DNA of 64,000 nucleotides from Hydrocarboniphaga sp965279055 (GCF_965279055.1 NZ_OZ257125.1:2604001-2668000), one strand, 5' to 3'. Positions 45,665-56,103 are shown, counted from the stretch's first letter. The notes: generated from the letters alone by a model not told the origin. Made by a program: numbers and translations.

Positions 45665-46147
45665 TTATTCGTGCAGCGGTTTGTCGGAGACGACGATGCC
45701 GTCGCGGTCGGCATAGAGCCAGTGGCCGCTATGGAAGTGCACGCCCGCAAACGTCACGACCTTGTCGGCCTGGGCGCTGTGCAGGCCTTTTTCGCTCTTC
45801 TTCGGGTGCAGGCCCAGCGCCTTGACGCCGATCGCCTGCGCGCCGATTTCCTCGGAGTCGCGGATGTAGCCGTAGACGACGATACCGGCCCAGCCATTCT
45901 TGACGCCGAGCACGCCGAGATTGCCGCCGACCAGCGCGCAGCGGTCCGAGCCGCCGCCGTCGACCACCAGCACGCGGCCTTCGCCCGGGGTTTCCAGGGT
46001 CGAGCGCACGATCGCGTTGTCCTCGAACACTTTCAGCGTCTTGATCTGGCCGTGAAAGGTGATGCGGCCGCCGAAGTCGCGAAAGATCGGCGCGCACACC
46101 GGCGCATCGGGGTGGGCATCGGAGAGATCAGTCGTGGCGTAAGACAT
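45665..46147 (-). CDS. rraA: RraA family protein
   Basis: The 160-residue protein matches RraA, which in E. coli inhibits RNase E; the fold is shared with HMG/CHA-type aldolases and dimethylmenaquinone methyltransferase-like proteins. The signature VVDGGGSDRCALVGGNLGVLG and the following GIVVYGYIRDSEEI region are conserved. Length equals the classic E. coli protein. The C-terminal HWLYADRDGIVVSDKPL is also typical. It lies 39 bases from dsbB on the same strand. A role as an oxaloacetate decarboxylase or aldolase remains possible for this family. Confidence 0.88.
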   Translation of the reverse strand: MSYATTDLSDAHPDAPVCAPIFRDFGGRITFHGQIKTLKVFEDNAIVRSTLETPGEGRVLVVDGGGSDRCALVGGNLGVLGVKNGWAGIVVYGYIRDSEEIGAQAIGVKALGLHPKKSEKGLHSAQADKVVTFAGVHFHSGHWLYADRDGIVVSDKPLHE

Positions 46148-46186
46148 CGAAGCGTCCTCTTTGTGTTGTTGATTCCCGGGTGCGGC

Positions 46187-46690
46187 TCAGACTCGCGAAC
46201 GACGTGCCAGCAGCGGCACCGCCAGTGCCCAGACCGCGAACACCACGAAGGCGATCAGCGTCCAGCCCGGCAGCGACACGCCCAGCCACTGCGCGTCGAT
46301 CTTGGCGCAGTTTCCGTCGCCCTTGAGGATGATCGTGATCACCTCGCCGAGCGGAAACATGTCCATCAGGTAGGCCAGCGTCGGGCCGCAGGCCGGTACC
46401 TGGTCGGCCGGCAGCGACTGCAGCCAGACATGGCGGCCGGCGATGCCCGCGCCGATCACCGCGGCGAGCACGGTCAGCAGCGCGTAGCCCCAGCGGCCGC
46501 CGCCTTTCGGTCCGTGGATCGCGGCGAGCAAAAAGAAAATGCCGGTCGCGAACATCGCCACGCGCTGGAAGATGCACATCGGGCAAGGCTCGTAGCCCAG
46601 CGTCTGCTGCAGGAACAGGATCGCAAACAGCAGGCCGCCGATGCAGCCGGCGAAGCCCAGCAGGTTCAGTACGCGGTAGTTGAAGAGCAT
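46187..46690 (-). CDS. dsbB: Disulphide bond formation protein DsbB
   Basis: The 167-residue protein has four transmembrane helices and two redox pairs: CPMC (Cys36 and Cys39) in the first periplasmic loop, and Cys101/Cys128 (PACGPTL; GDGNCAKID) in the second. It reoxidises DsbA and passes electrons to quinone. The length is normal. It is 39 bases upstream of rraA and is preceded by an inverted-repeat spacer from fumA. Confidence 0.95.
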   Translation of the reverse strand: MLFNYRVLNLLGFAGCIGGLLFAILFLQQTLGYEPCPMCIFQRVAMFATGIFFLLAAIHGPKGGGRWGYALLTVLAAVIGAGIAGRHVWLQSLPADQVPACGPTLAYLMDMFPLGEVITIILKGDGNCAKIDAQWLGVSLPGWTLIAFVVFAVWALAVPLLARRSRV

Positions 46691-46719
46691 CGGTTTCCTA
46701 AAGCTGTGAAAACTAAACG

Positions 46720-46780
46720 AACCCCGTTCGCCCCGAGTGGCCCGCGTTTTTTGCGAGCGTACTCGGGACGAACGGGGGTT
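46720..46780. repeat. Imperfect inverted repeat between fumA and dsbB
   Basis: AACCCCGTTCGCCCCGAGT (46720-46738) and ACTCGGGACGAACGGGGGTT (46761-46780) are reverse complements except for a small mismatch and one indel. A TTTTTT run lies within the loop. It sits after the fumA stop and before dsbB and may help to end fumA transcription. Confidence 0.6.
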
Positions 46781-46801
46781 GGCTCGTACGTCTACATCAG
46801 A

Positions 46802-48322
46802 TCAGGCGATCGTCACCGGAATCTTGCCGATTTTCGCGCGCCAGATCTTCGGGCCGGTTTCGTGCACCGACTCGCCAGTGGAATCCACCGCGACGGTCAC
46901 CGGCATGTCCTGCACCTCGAACTCGTAGATCGCTTCCATGCCCAGGTCCTCGAAGCCGACGACCTTGGCGCTGCGGATCGCTTTCGCGACCAGATAGGCC
47001 GCGCCGCCGACCGCCATCAGATACGCGCTCTTGTGCTTCCTGATCGACTCGATCGCCGTCGGGCCGCGCTCGCTCTTGCCGATCATCGTGATCAGGCCGG
47101 TCTGCGCCAGCATCATCTCGGTGAACTTGTCCATGCGCGTCGCCGTGGTCGGGCCGGCCGGGCCGACGACTTCGTCGCGCACCGGATCGACCGGGCCGAC
47201 GTAGTAGATCGCGCGGTTGGCGAAGTCCACCGGCAGCTTCTCGCCCTTGGCGAGCATGTCGGCGATGCGCTTGTGGGCGGCGTCGCGACCGGTGAGCATC
47301 TTGCCGTTCAGCAGCAGGGTCTGGCCCGGCTTCCAGCTGGCGACTTCTTCCTTGGTCAGCGTGTCCAGATTGACCCGCTTGGAGGTTTCGAGGTTGGCCT
47401 TCCAGGTAACCTTGGGCCAGTCCTCGAGCTTCGGCGTCGGCAACACCGCCGGGCCGGAGCCGTCGAGATGGAAGTGCACGTGACGCGTCGCGGCGCAGTT
47501 CGGGATCATCGCCACCGGCAGGTTGGCGGCGTGCGTCGGATAGTCGAGAACCTTGACGTCGACGACGGTCGTCAGGCCGCCGAGGCCCTGGGCGCCGATG
47601 CCGAGCGCGTTGACCTTTTCGTACAGCTCCAGGCGCAGCTCTTCGGCGCGGGTTTTCGGCCCGCGCGCGATCAGTTCGTGGATGTCGACCGGCGCCATCA
47701 GCGATTCCTTGGCCAGCAGCATCGCCTTCTCCGGCGTGCCACCGATGCCGACGCCGAGGATGCCCGGCGGGCACCAGCCGGCGCCCATCGTCGGGATCGT
47801 CTTCAGAATCCAGTCGACGACGGAATCGCTGGGATTGAGCATCGCCATCTTGGACTTGGCTTCCGAGCCGCCGCCCTTGGCGGCGCAGATCACTTCCAGA
47901 TGATCACCTTCGACGATCTCGTAATGGATCACCGCCGGCGTGTTGTCCTTGGTGTTGATGCGCTTGCCGGCCGGGTCGGCCAGCACCGAGGCGCGCAGCT
48001 TGTTGTCCGGGTGGTCGTAGGCGCGCTTGACGCCGGCATTGACCATGTCGGTAACGCTCATGGTCGCGTCCCAACGCAGATGCATGCCGACTTTCAGAAA
48101 CACCGTGGCGATGCCGGTGTCCTGGCAGATCGGGCGCTTGCCCTCGGCGCTCATCCGCGAATTGGTCAGGATCTGCGCGATCGCGTCCTTCGCAGCCGGG
48201 TTTTCCTCGCGATCAAAGGCCTGGCCCAGCGCCGTGATGTAATCGAGCGGATGGTAGTAGCTGATGTACTGGAAGGCGTCGGCGATCGACGTGATGAAGT
48301 CTTCCTGGCGGATCGTGGTCAT
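46802..48322 (-). CDS. fumA: Class I fumarate hydratase
   Basis: The 506-residue iron-sulphur fumarase interconverts fumarate and malate in the citric acid cycle. Cluster cysteine contexts are RPICQDTGIA, GAGWCPPGI and IPNCAATRHVHF. The C-terminal beta domain includes GPAGPTTATRMDKF and GFEDLGMEAIYEFEV. Its length and single-chain form match FumA/FumB. It is oxygen-sensitive in known cases, and the iron-free FumC encoded 1.5 kb upstream would cover stress conditions. The two genes flank an AAA+ ATPase on the same strand. Confidence 0.95.
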   Translation of the reverse strand: MTTIRQEDFITSIADAFQYISYYHPLDYITALGQAFDREENPAAKDAIAQILTNSRMSAEGKRPICQDTGIATVFLKVGMHLRWDATMSVTDMVNAGVKRAYDHPDNKLRASVLADPAGKRINTKDNTPAVIHYEIVEGDHLEVICAAKGGGSEAKSKMAMLNPSDSVVDWILKTIPTMGAGWCPPGILGVGIGGTPEKAMLLAKESLMAPVDIHELIARGPKTRAEELRLELYEKVNALGIGAQGLGGLTTVVDVKVLDYPTHAANLPVAMIPNCAATRHVHFHLDGSGPAVLPTPKLEDWPKVTWKANLETSKRVNLDTLTKEEVASWKPGQTLLLNGKMLTGRDAAHKRIADMLAKGEKLPVDFANRAIYYVGPVDPVRDEVVGPAGPTTATRMDKFTEMMLAQTGLITMIGKSERGPTAIESIRKHKSAYLMAVGGAAYLVAKAIRSAKVVGFEDLGMEAIYEFEVQDMPVTVAVDSTGESVHETGPKIWRAKIGKIPVTIA

Positions 48323-48412
48323 GATGGCGGGGAGGTCAGACGAGGGAAATTCCGGCGCGAATGCTACCGGAATTACCCCCTGCCCGTCCCCGCCGACCGC
48401 GCTTTCGGGGTG

Positions 48413-49720
48413 TTACGCCGCCGCGTAAATCTTGTGGCTGTGGTGGTCCTTCGGCTCCCACAGCGCGATGCCCTGCTCGATCTCCTCGGCCTGGATCAGC
48501 TGGTCGCCGGTGCTCGACGCGGTGTCGACGAACGCGGCCTCGAGCACACGCACCAGCGCGCGCACGTTGCCGTGCCAGCGGCATTCCCTGATCGCGCGCC
48601 AGGCGCCGTCGGAGACGCCGATCGGCGCCGTCCACGAGCTGCACTTGGCGCCCATCCTGGCGATCGTGGTGGCGGCGACCGCGATCATGTCTTCCTCGCG
48701 CTTGTTGAGCTCGGGTACTTCCAGGATCGCCGCACCCATGCGGGTGAATTCGTCGAGGTTCACGGCGTTCTGCAGATGCTCCCAGCTGCGGTTGCTGGCA
48801 AACACGATCGCGCACTGGATCGGCTGCTTGGCGGATGCACCGAACGGCAGGTACTGGCCGTTGTCCAGCGCCTCCATCAGCACTTCCATGACCGGTCCGA
48901 TGACGCCGTGTGATTCGTCGATGAAGCAGACACCGTCGCGCGCATGCAGGAACGAGCCGGTACGGGCGCCGGCGCCGGGGAACGCGCCGGAAACGTGGCC
49001 GCAGAGCAAGGACTTGATCGCGGCCTTGTCGCCGGTGGCTTCGGCCGACAGGTTCACCGAAACGAAGCGGCCCTTGTTGCGCACCAGCCAGAAATAGAAC
49101 GCGAAACTGGTCTTGCCGGAACCCGGACCGCCGAGCAGGTAGGCGCGGTTGATGCCGTTCTCGGCAAAGCCGCGAATGCGTTTCGCCAGCTTGTGCAGCT
49201 GCGGGCTGAACACGAAGAAATTCTTGTACGCGGTGTTCTCGATCTCCGGCGACACCGGCATGCGGATCACGTTGTCCTCGGTCACCAGGCCGAGCCGCTC
49301 CGGCAGCTGGCGCACCGCGGCCTCGACGTTGGCGGCGAGCAGCAGCCGCGTGCCGGCGAGCCGGTTGGCATTGGCGCGCGCATCCAGCCAGCGGCCGAGT
49401 GCGGCCAGCTGGGTGGAGTTGACCGCGACGATCAAGGTGGTGCTGGCGCCGGCCTGGCGCTTGGCCAGCACCGCGTCCGCCAGGCCGTCGAGCTGGCTCG
49501 GGTCGACGAACAGGCTGAGCACGAAAGGCGCGTCGAAACGCGTCGCGCCGCTGCCGGCGACGATTTCGCAGCGCATGCCTTCCGGCAGCTCTTCGTCGAT
49601 CAGCGCGCGCACGTCGGCGTCGGCCGAGGGCAGCGACGGCGTCACCACGTGCAGATAGGTTCCCTGGGTTCTGGCCGCCGGTTCGACGACGCGCTTGGCA
49701 CTCTTCCCTAGCCCCAGCAT
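48413..49720 (-). CDS. Orphan NtrC-type AAA+ ATPase without DNA-binding domain
   Basis: The 435-residue protein has an N-terminal domain of about 165 residues that I do not recognise, then an AAA+ domain of the sigma-54 activator type. Walker A is GGPGSGKTS (197-205), Walker B is VCFIDES (264-270), FASNR is sensor 1, and WHGNVRAL (382-389) is the sensor 2 region. The loop that contacts sigma-54 reads GAFPGA (245-250) instead of GAFTGA, in the context GHVSGAFPGAGARTGSF. There is no receiver and no C-terminal helix-turn-helix, since the protein ends soon after residue 420. GAGGGGTG precedes the ATG. It could be a remodelling ATPase rather than a promoter activator. Confidence 0.75.
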   Translation of the reverse strand: MLGLGKSAKRVVEPAARTQGTYLHVVTPSLPSADADVRALIDEELPEGMRCEIVAGSGATRFDAPFVLSLFVDPSQLDGLADAVLAKRQAGASTTLIVAVNSTQLAALGRWLDARANANRLAGTRLLLAANVEAAVRQLPERLGLVTEDNVIRMPVSPEIENTAYKNFFVFSPQLHKLAKRIRGFAENGINRAYLLGGPGSGKTSFAFYFWLVRNKGRFVSVNLSAEATGDKAAIKSLLCGHVSGAFPGAGARTGSFLHARDGVCFIDESHGVIGPVMEVLMEALDNGQYLPFGASAKQPIQCAIVFASNRSWEHLQNAVNLDEFTRMGAAILEVPELNKREEDMIAVAATTIARMGAKCSSWTAPIGVSDGAWRAIRECRWHGNVRALVRVLEAAFVDTASSTGDQLIQAEEIEQGIALWEPKDHHSHKIYAAA

Positions 49721-49838
49721 GACTCACCCCTCACTAATCGACGCGGATTGACATGGCCCAAAGCCTATCGGAGCCCCGGCCTGATCATGGTGCCACGCCG
49801 ATGAAGCCGGGACTGCTTCCGATCAGCGGTGCGGCCTG

Positions 49839-51266
<1,428 letters not shown>

Positions 51267-51385
51267 GACCTCTCCTGTGTGGGCGTGCTGTAGGAAAACG
51301 GTGTTTTGTTGCCGCCCGGGACTAGAAAGCTGACCGCCTCGGCTAGAATGGGTTCCTGTTCCGCCGTCCCGAAACCAGCCTGACG

Positions 51386-52756
51386 ATGAATCTGACCTCC
51401 CTGTCCGCAATCTCGCCGGTCGACGGCCGCTACGCCGAAAAGACCGTCAGCCTCCGCCCCATCTTCAGCGAGTACGGGCTGATGCGCTATCGCGTGGTGG
51501 CGGAAGTGCGCTGGCTGCAGGCCCTGGCCGCGCACGAGGGCATCCCGGAAGTGCCGGCGCTGTCGGCCGCCGCCAACGAGCGCCTCGAGAAAATCATCGA
51601 CGGCTTCGACATCGCCGAAGCCCAGCGCATCAAGACCATCGAGCAGACCACCAATCACGACGTCAAGGCAGTCGAATATTTCCTGAAGGAAAAAATCGGC
51701 AATCACGCCGAACTGGCGGCGATGAAGGAGTTCATCCACTTCGCCTGCACCAGCGAGGACATGAACAACCTCGCCCACGGCATGATGCTGCGCGACGCGC
51801 GCAGCAAGGTGCTGCTGCCGGCGATCGATTCGCTGATCAAGCTGATCGCCGCGAACTCGGTGCGCCTGGCCGAGCAGCCGATGCTGGCGCGCACTCACGG
51901 CCAGCCGGCGTCGCCGACCACGCTCGGCAAGGAGATGGCGGTGTTCGTGCAGCGCCTGAAGCGCCAGCGTGAGCAGCTCGCCGCGGTGCCGCTGCTGGGC
52001 AAGGCCAACGGCGCGGTAGGCAATTACAGCGCGCATCTGGCCGCGTATCCGGACGTGGACTGGCCGGCGCTGGCCGGCGGCTTCGTCGCCCGGCTCGGCC
52101 TTACGCTGTCACCGGCGACCACGCAGATCGAGCCGCACGACTACATCGCCGAGTACTTTCACGCGATCACGCGCCTCAACACCATCCTGATCGACTTCTG
52201 CCGCGACGTCTGGGGCTACATCTCGGTGGGCTACTTCCGCCAGAAGACCGTCGAAGGCGAAGTCGGCAGCTCGACGATGCCGCACAAGGTCAACCCGATC
52301 GACTTCGAAAACGGCGAAGGCAATTTGGGCATCGCCAACGCAATCCTGCAGCACCTCGCCGAAAAGCTGCCGATCTCGCGCTGGCAGCGCGACCTCACCG
52401 ATTCGACGGTGCTGCGCAATCTCGGTGTCGGCGCCGCCCATTCGCTGATCGCCTACCAGGCGATCGAGAAAGGCATGAAGAAGCTCGAGGCCGATGCCTG
52501 GAAGCTCGGCCGCGATCTCGACGACAACTGGGAAGTGCTCGGCGAGGCGATCCAGACGGTGATGCGCCGCTACGGTCTGCCCGAGCCCTACGAGCAGCTC
52601 AAGCGCCTGACCCGCGGCCAGCGCATAGGCCGCGATGCGCTGCGTGCTTTCGTGCAGACGCTGGAAATCCCCGAGGCCGACAAGCTGCGCCTGCTGTCGA
52701 TGACGCCGGCACACTACGTCGGCAACGCAGCCGAACAGGCCAAGCTGCGCTCATGA
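51386..52756 (+). CDS. purB: Adenylosuccinate lyase
   Basis: The 456-residue enzyme catalyses two steps of purine synthesis, from SAICAR to AICAR and from adenylosuccinate to AMP. Signature motifs are TNHDVKAVEYFLKE, ARTHGQPASPTTLGKEM and the superfamily loop GSSTMPHKVNP. Its length and the N-terminus LTSLSAISPVDGRYAEKT match the E. coli type. Its stop overlaps the start of the following gene (ATGA), so the two are translationally coupled. Confidence 0.97.
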   Translation: MNLTSLSAISPVDGRYAEKTVSLRPIFSEYGLMRYRVVAEVRWLQALAAHEGIPEVPALSAAANERLEKIIDGFDIAEAQRIKTIEQTTNHDVKAVEYFLKEKIGNHAELAAMKEFIHFACTSEDMNNLAHGMMLRDARSKVLLPAIDSLIKLIAANSVRLAEQPMLARTHGQPASPTTLGKEMAVFVQRLKRQREQLAAVPLLGKANGAVGNYSAHLAAYPDVDWPALAGGFVARLGLTLSPATTQIEPHDYIAEYFHAITRLNTILIDFCRDVWGYISVGYFRQKTVEGEVGSSTMPHKVNPIDFENGEGNLGIANAILQHLAEKLPISRWQRDLTDSTVLRNLGVGAAHSLIAYQAIEKGMKKLEADAWKLGRDLDDNWEVLGEAIQTVMRRYGLPEPYEQLKRLTRGQRIGRDALRAFVQTLEIPEADKLRLLSMTPAHYVGNAAEQAKLRS

Positions 52757-53274
52757 GTTCGGCCGGCGGCCACAGCGAGTCGCAGCCCGCGCCGGCGCAG
52801 ACACCTGAGTCCGTACTCGGGCATGTCGAGTTCACCGAGCGCGCGCTGGCAATGGCGCGCAGCGCCCGTCAGGAAGTGATCATCTGCAGCCATGATCTGG
52901 ATCGCCGTATCTACGGCGACCAGAGTCTGGTCGACGCGCTGCGCAAGTTCCTGCTCGAGCATCGTCGCGGCCGGCTGCGCGGCATCGTCGGCGATCCGCG
53001 TGCGGCAATGCGGGGCGCTCATCGCATGGTCGAGCTGTCGCGGGTGCTGTCGAGCCGTATCGAATTCCGTCAGCCGATCACGGCGACGGCGAGCATGGCG
53101 GGTGATTGCATCATCGTCGACCAGCGCAGCCTGCTGCTGCGCAGCGATCCGGGCGAACTGGAAGCCAGCTATTACGCCGACGCGCCGGGGCTGGCGCGCG
53201 AACAGCTGCGCGACTTCGAGCAGCTATGGCAGCACGCCGAGCCGGCGCGCGAGTTTAGCGATCTGCGGCTCTAG
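52753..53274 (+). CDS. DUF7931-like / phospholipase D-fold small protein
   Basis: The 173-residue soluble protein starts within the last codons of purB. After a Ser/Pro-rich start, the core resembles half of a PLD-like fold (EVIICSHDLDRRIYGDQSL, then FRQPITATASMAGDCIIVDQ). No HKD catalytic motif is present, so it is probably not a phospholipase. Similar proteins occur beside housekeeping genes in other gammaproteobacteria, but I am not certain of the family name. Coupling to purB suggests constitutive, low-level expression. Function unknown. Confidence 0.6.
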   Translation: MSSAGGHSESQPAPAQTPESVLGHVEFTERALAMARSARQEVIICSHDLDRRIYGDQSLVDALRKFLLEHRRGRLRGIVGDPRAAMRGAHRMVELSRVLSSRIEFRQPITATASMAGDCIIVDQRSLLLRSDPGELEASYYADAPGLAREQLRDFEQLWQHAEPAREFSDLRL

Positions 53275-53308
53275 CTTCGCCCCCGGGTTTTACCCCGGAC
53301 TCGAAATC

Positions 53309-53713
53309 CTAAGCGCGCAACGCCGCCTGGCGCTTGTTCCAGGCCTGCAGTTCGCGGCGATAGGCATTCAAATTCCAGGCCAGCGCCAGCCCGCAGATGC
53401 CCAGGTGCAGCGCGCAGAAGAACACCGCCTGCGGCAGGAACTGGAACGACATCAGACCCAGCATCAGCGCCAGTCCGGCCAGCACCGCCTGCAGCACGAG
53501 CGTCAGCGAAAAGCGCGGCATCAGCGACTGGCGCGCGGCGACCGTCATCAGCAGCAGCGAGAAGGGGATGCCAGTGGCCGAGACGTAGCGGTAGTTCAGC
53601 TCCGGCCACATGTGCAGATTGGCGGCAAAGAAGTTCGGCGCCCACCACAGCAGCGCGAACGCGGACAGCAGCACGTAGCCCACCAGACCGATATTGCTCA
53701 GTACACGACTCAT
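53309..53713 (-). CDS. Four-helix membrane protein of unknown function
   Basis: The 134-residue protein has four hydrophobic helices (IGLVGYVLLSAFALLWW; GIPFSLLLMTVAA; LTLVLQAVLAGLALMLGL; AVFFCALHLGICGLALAW) and a basic, soluble C-terminus (YRRELQAWNKRQAALRA). No motif is recognised. GGGG precedes the ATG at 53713. It converges on the plus-strand gene ending at 53274, with 34 bases between them, and is followed upstream by the DUF1289 gene on the same strand, with 34 bases between. Confidence 0.65.
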   Translation of the reverse strand: MSRVLSNIGLVGYVLLSAFALLWWAPNFFAANLHMWPELNYRYVSATGIPFSLLLMTVAARQSLMPRFSLTLVLQAVLAGLALMLGLMSFQFLPQAVFFCALHLGICGLALAWNLNAYRRELQAWNKRQAALRA

Positions 53714-53747
53714 TGCGGCCCCGTCTCGAACACTTGAATGGATGTGA

Positions 53748-53957
53748 TCACGCCGCCGCGATCCGCGCCAGCCGCTGTGCTGCCGCCTCGACGATCTGCC
53801 AGCGGCGCGCGTTGCCGGCGGCCGACCACTCACCGATTTCGTGCAGCGAACGGCCGCAGCCGACACAGACCTGGCCCGCGGCATCCAGCGCGCAGACGCT
53901 GACGCAGGGCGACGCCGGCGGCTGGCTGCGATCGGCTTGCAGGGTGTCGGTGGACAT
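53748..53957 (-). CDS. DUF1289 family small cysteine-rich protein
   Basis: The 69-residue protein has the DUF1289 pattern SPCVSVCALDAAGQVCVGCG, with two CxxxC/CxxC cysteine pairs, then RSLHEIGEW. It is probably a small metal-binding protein; no function is established. ATG 53957 is chosen because upstream residues are not conserved. The gene overlaps no neighbour and shares the strand with the membrane protein at 53309-53713. Confidence 0.8.
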   Translation of the reverse strand: MSTDTLQADRSQPPASPCVSVCALDAAGQVCVGCGRSLHEIGEWSAAGNARRWQIVEAAAQRLARIAAA

Positions 53958-54038
53958 AGTGTATTTAACCACGCGGCAAGGCCCCGTCCTATCGTTACAC
54001 TGTCGGCAATTCGACAATCCGACTCGTCAAAACAGCCT

Positions 54039-54635
54039 ATGCGCAAGCCCCGCACTGCCAGCCGCCTGCTCAGGACCGCCCTGTTGCCGTGCCTGGGCCT
54101 GCTCGCCAGCTGCGCCAGCTCCGGCGGCGCGGGCTACGCCGAGCGGCTGGCGTTCACCGACGGACTTTCGGCCGAATACAAGCTCGGCAGCGAGCAGAAG
54201 CGCCTGCTGCAGTACTACGTCTCGGACACGATCCGCCTGGTGCGCAGCGCCTCGGCGGGCGAGACCGGCATCCGTGACGGCCGCCTGGTCAACCGCAGTT
54301 CGCGCGACGTCGACCAGGTCGTCATCGACGGCGGCACGCCCGGCGTGGTGCTGGCCAGTGGTCCGAACTGGATGGCGGTGAGCTTCGAGCCCGGCACTTA
54401 TCTGTACTTCGTGTCGCGTGCCCATCGCCAGACCTGGCTCGCCGACGACTATGTCGACGATCAGTACTACCTGTACCTGCCCGACTTCAACGGCCAGGCC
54501 GGCACGGTACGTCTGGGCAACGTGATGTACGCGGCCACCGACGACAGCTTTCGCGCGCACCTGGTTGTGGATCGCGAAAGCTTCAGCGGTGTCGATGCGC
54601 GTCAGTCCCGATTGCCGGGGCGATATCTGAAATAG
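54039..54635 (+). CDS. Predicted lipoprotein of unknown function
   Basis: The 198-residue protein has a lipoprotein signal ending at LLASC (cleavage before the cysteine at about residue 25). The mature domain is mainly beta and reads like a barrel-lid or OB-type fold (EYKLGSEQKRLLQYYVSDTI, then PGVVLASGPNWMAVSFEPG). No known family is recognised. No ribosome-binding site is obvious, though an open frame extends further upstream. It ends before a bidirectional terminator. Confidence 0.65.
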   Translation: MRKPRTASRLLRTALLPCLGLLASCASSGGAGYAERLAFTDGLSAEYKLGSEQKRLLQYYVSDTIRLVRSASAGETGIRDGRLVNRSSRDVDQVVIDGGTPGVVLASGPNWMAVSFEPGTYLYFVSRAHRQTWLADDYVDDQYYLYLPDFNGQAGTVRLGNVMYAATDDSFRAHLVVDRESFSGVDARQSRLPGRYLK

Positions 54636-54646
54636 CGCCAACCTGG

Positions 54647-54671
54647 TCGTTCCCGCGCAGGCGGGAATGAC
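54647..54671. repeat. Single arm of ATTCCCGC/GCGGGAAT repeat
   Basis: GTCGTTCCCGCGCAGGCGGG and the following AATGAC form one small hairpin like each arm of the 802-879 element, with one or two differences. It lies just before the terminator at 54680-54708. Confidence 0.7.
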
Positions 54672-54679
54672 GGATCACG

Positions 54680-54708
54680 AAAAAGGCCACGCGATGCGTG
54701 GCCTTTTT
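54680..54708. terminator. Bidirectional terminator
   Basis: AAAAAGGCCACGC-GAT-GCGTGGCCTTTTT serves both the plus-strand lipoprotein gene and the minus-strand OmpA-like gene. Confidence 0.9.
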
Positions 54709-54723
54709 GTCGAAGCGAACCGC

Positions 54724-55989
54724 CTAGTGCTTGGGCTCGCTGACCTTGACGTCGAGCTTGTCCAGATCGACGCGGCGGTTCTGGGCGCGGCCAGCTTCGG
54801 TCGCGTTGCTGTCGGTGGGCTTGGTCTCGCCATAGCCTTCGACGAACAGCCGGTAACGGCTGACGCCCTTGCCGACCAGGTACTGGCGCACCTTGTCGGC
54901 GCGCAGCAGCGACAGCATCAGGTTGTAGTTCGACTTGCCCTCGTTGTCGGTGTGGCCGGCGATTTCGACGACGATCTCGGAGTCGCCGGTCAGGCCGACC
55001 GCGGCCTGATCCAGCAGCGCGGTGGCTTCCGGCGTCAGCTCGGCCGAGTTCTTGGCGAAGCGCACCGTGCTCAGCACCAGCGTCGTGCTGCCCGGCGTCG
55101 ACGGCGGCGGCGTACCCTCACCGGTAACCGCGCAGCCGCTCATGTCGACCGCGGCGCCGGCGAGGCTGCCCGGGCACTGGTCGGCGTCGTCCGGCACGCC
55201 GTCACCATCGGAGTCGAAACTCGCGGACGCGGCGCAGCCGTTGAGATCGACCGGCGTGCCGGCCGGCGTACCGGGGCACAGATCGGCGTTGTCGTTGACG
55301 CCATCGCGATCCGAATCCACCGAGCAATCCTTGCGGCCGGTGACCGGGTCGACCACGGCCAGGCCGCATTCCTTGCTCAGCGCGGTATCGTCGACGTTCT
55401 CAGCCGCCGGCGTGCCCAGCGGCAAGCTCAGGCCGACGCGCAGCTGCACGTCGAGCAGGAAGTCCTCGTCCGGCACCGAGTCGTTGTTGAACTGGCCGAT
55501 CACGCGCGCCTCGGTGCGCAGCGAAAGGCCGCGCCAGCCCAGCGGGAACGCAAGGCCAAGCCCGGCATCGAGCGCCGGCACGTAATGCTCGTCGTTGGCG
55601 ACATCGTCGCGGACCACGCCGACGCCGATCAGGCCGTAGGGTGAAAAGCTCGGCAGAAAGCGTTCGACGCCGTCTTCCTGGTCCCAGCCATACAGGCCGA
55701 AACCCTTGGTGTAATTCGCGAACAGGCCGATCTGCGAATCGGTGCCGCCGGCATCGGCGTCACGCTTCAGGCCATAGAAATCGATCTCGATGCCTTCGCT
55801 GGGGCGGCTCTGCAGCGGCATATTGAAGGTGACGTGGCCACCGTAGCCGTCGTCGGAATCGCGATGGCTGTCAGGGAATTCGTACAGGCCGCCTAGCGAC
55901 AGCGTCGATGGGCCGATCACGCCATCGTCAGCGTTCGCAGCCGAGACAAAACCGCAAGCCAGCAACAGCCCCAAGGCTAACTTCTTCAT
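54724..55989 (-). CDS. OmpA-family outer-membrane protein with TSP3-type repeats
   Basis: The 421-residue protein has a signal peptide (KKLALGLLLACGFVSAANA), an N-terminal beta-barrel-like domain of about 190 residues, and then calcium-binding thrombospondin type 3 repeats (DSDRDGVNDNADLCPGTPAG; DSDGDGVPDDADQCPGSLAG). The C-terminal OmpA peptidoglycan-binding domain is IAGHTDNEGKSNYNLMLSLL followed by RYRLFVEGYGETKPTDSNAT. It anchors the outer membrane to peptidoglycan. It is a single gene with its own terminator. The three-part layout is like OprF of Pseudomonas. Confidence 0.9.
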   Translation of the reverse strand: MKKLALGLLLACGFVSAANADDGVIGPSTLSLGGLYEFPDSHRDSDDGYGGHVTFNMPLQSRPSEGIEIDFYGLKRDADAGGTDSQIGLFANYTKGFGLYGWDQEDGVERFLPSFSPYGLIGVGVVRDDVANDEHYVPALDAGLGLAFPLGWRGLSLRTEARVIGQFNNDSVPDEDFLLDVQLRVGLSLPLGTPAAENVDDTALSKECGLAVVDPVTGRKDCSVDSDRDGVNDNADLCPGTPAGTPVDLNGCAASASFDSDGDGVPDDADQCPGSLAGAAVDMSGCAVTGEGTPPPSTPGSTTLVLSTVRFAKNSAELTPEATALLDQAAVGLTGDSEIVVEIAGHTDNEGKSNYNLMLSLLRADKVRQYLVGKGVSRYRLFVEGYGETKPTDSNATEAGRAQNRRVDLDKLDVKVSEPKH

Positions 55990-56103
55990 TCGACCGATCC
56001 CTTTGCGGCCGCCGAATCGCGACCTTCTACTGTTGTTTTATTGCGAAGCAACAACCTGCCCACTCTAATGGCAGGCTCGCGAGTGTTCAATGCGCGCGGG
56101 TCG

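Noticed and set aside
45569..48913. 1114-residue plus-strand open frame across rraA, dsbB and fumA
   Set aside because: It runs antisense through three conserved genes and has no recognisable domain or ribosome site.
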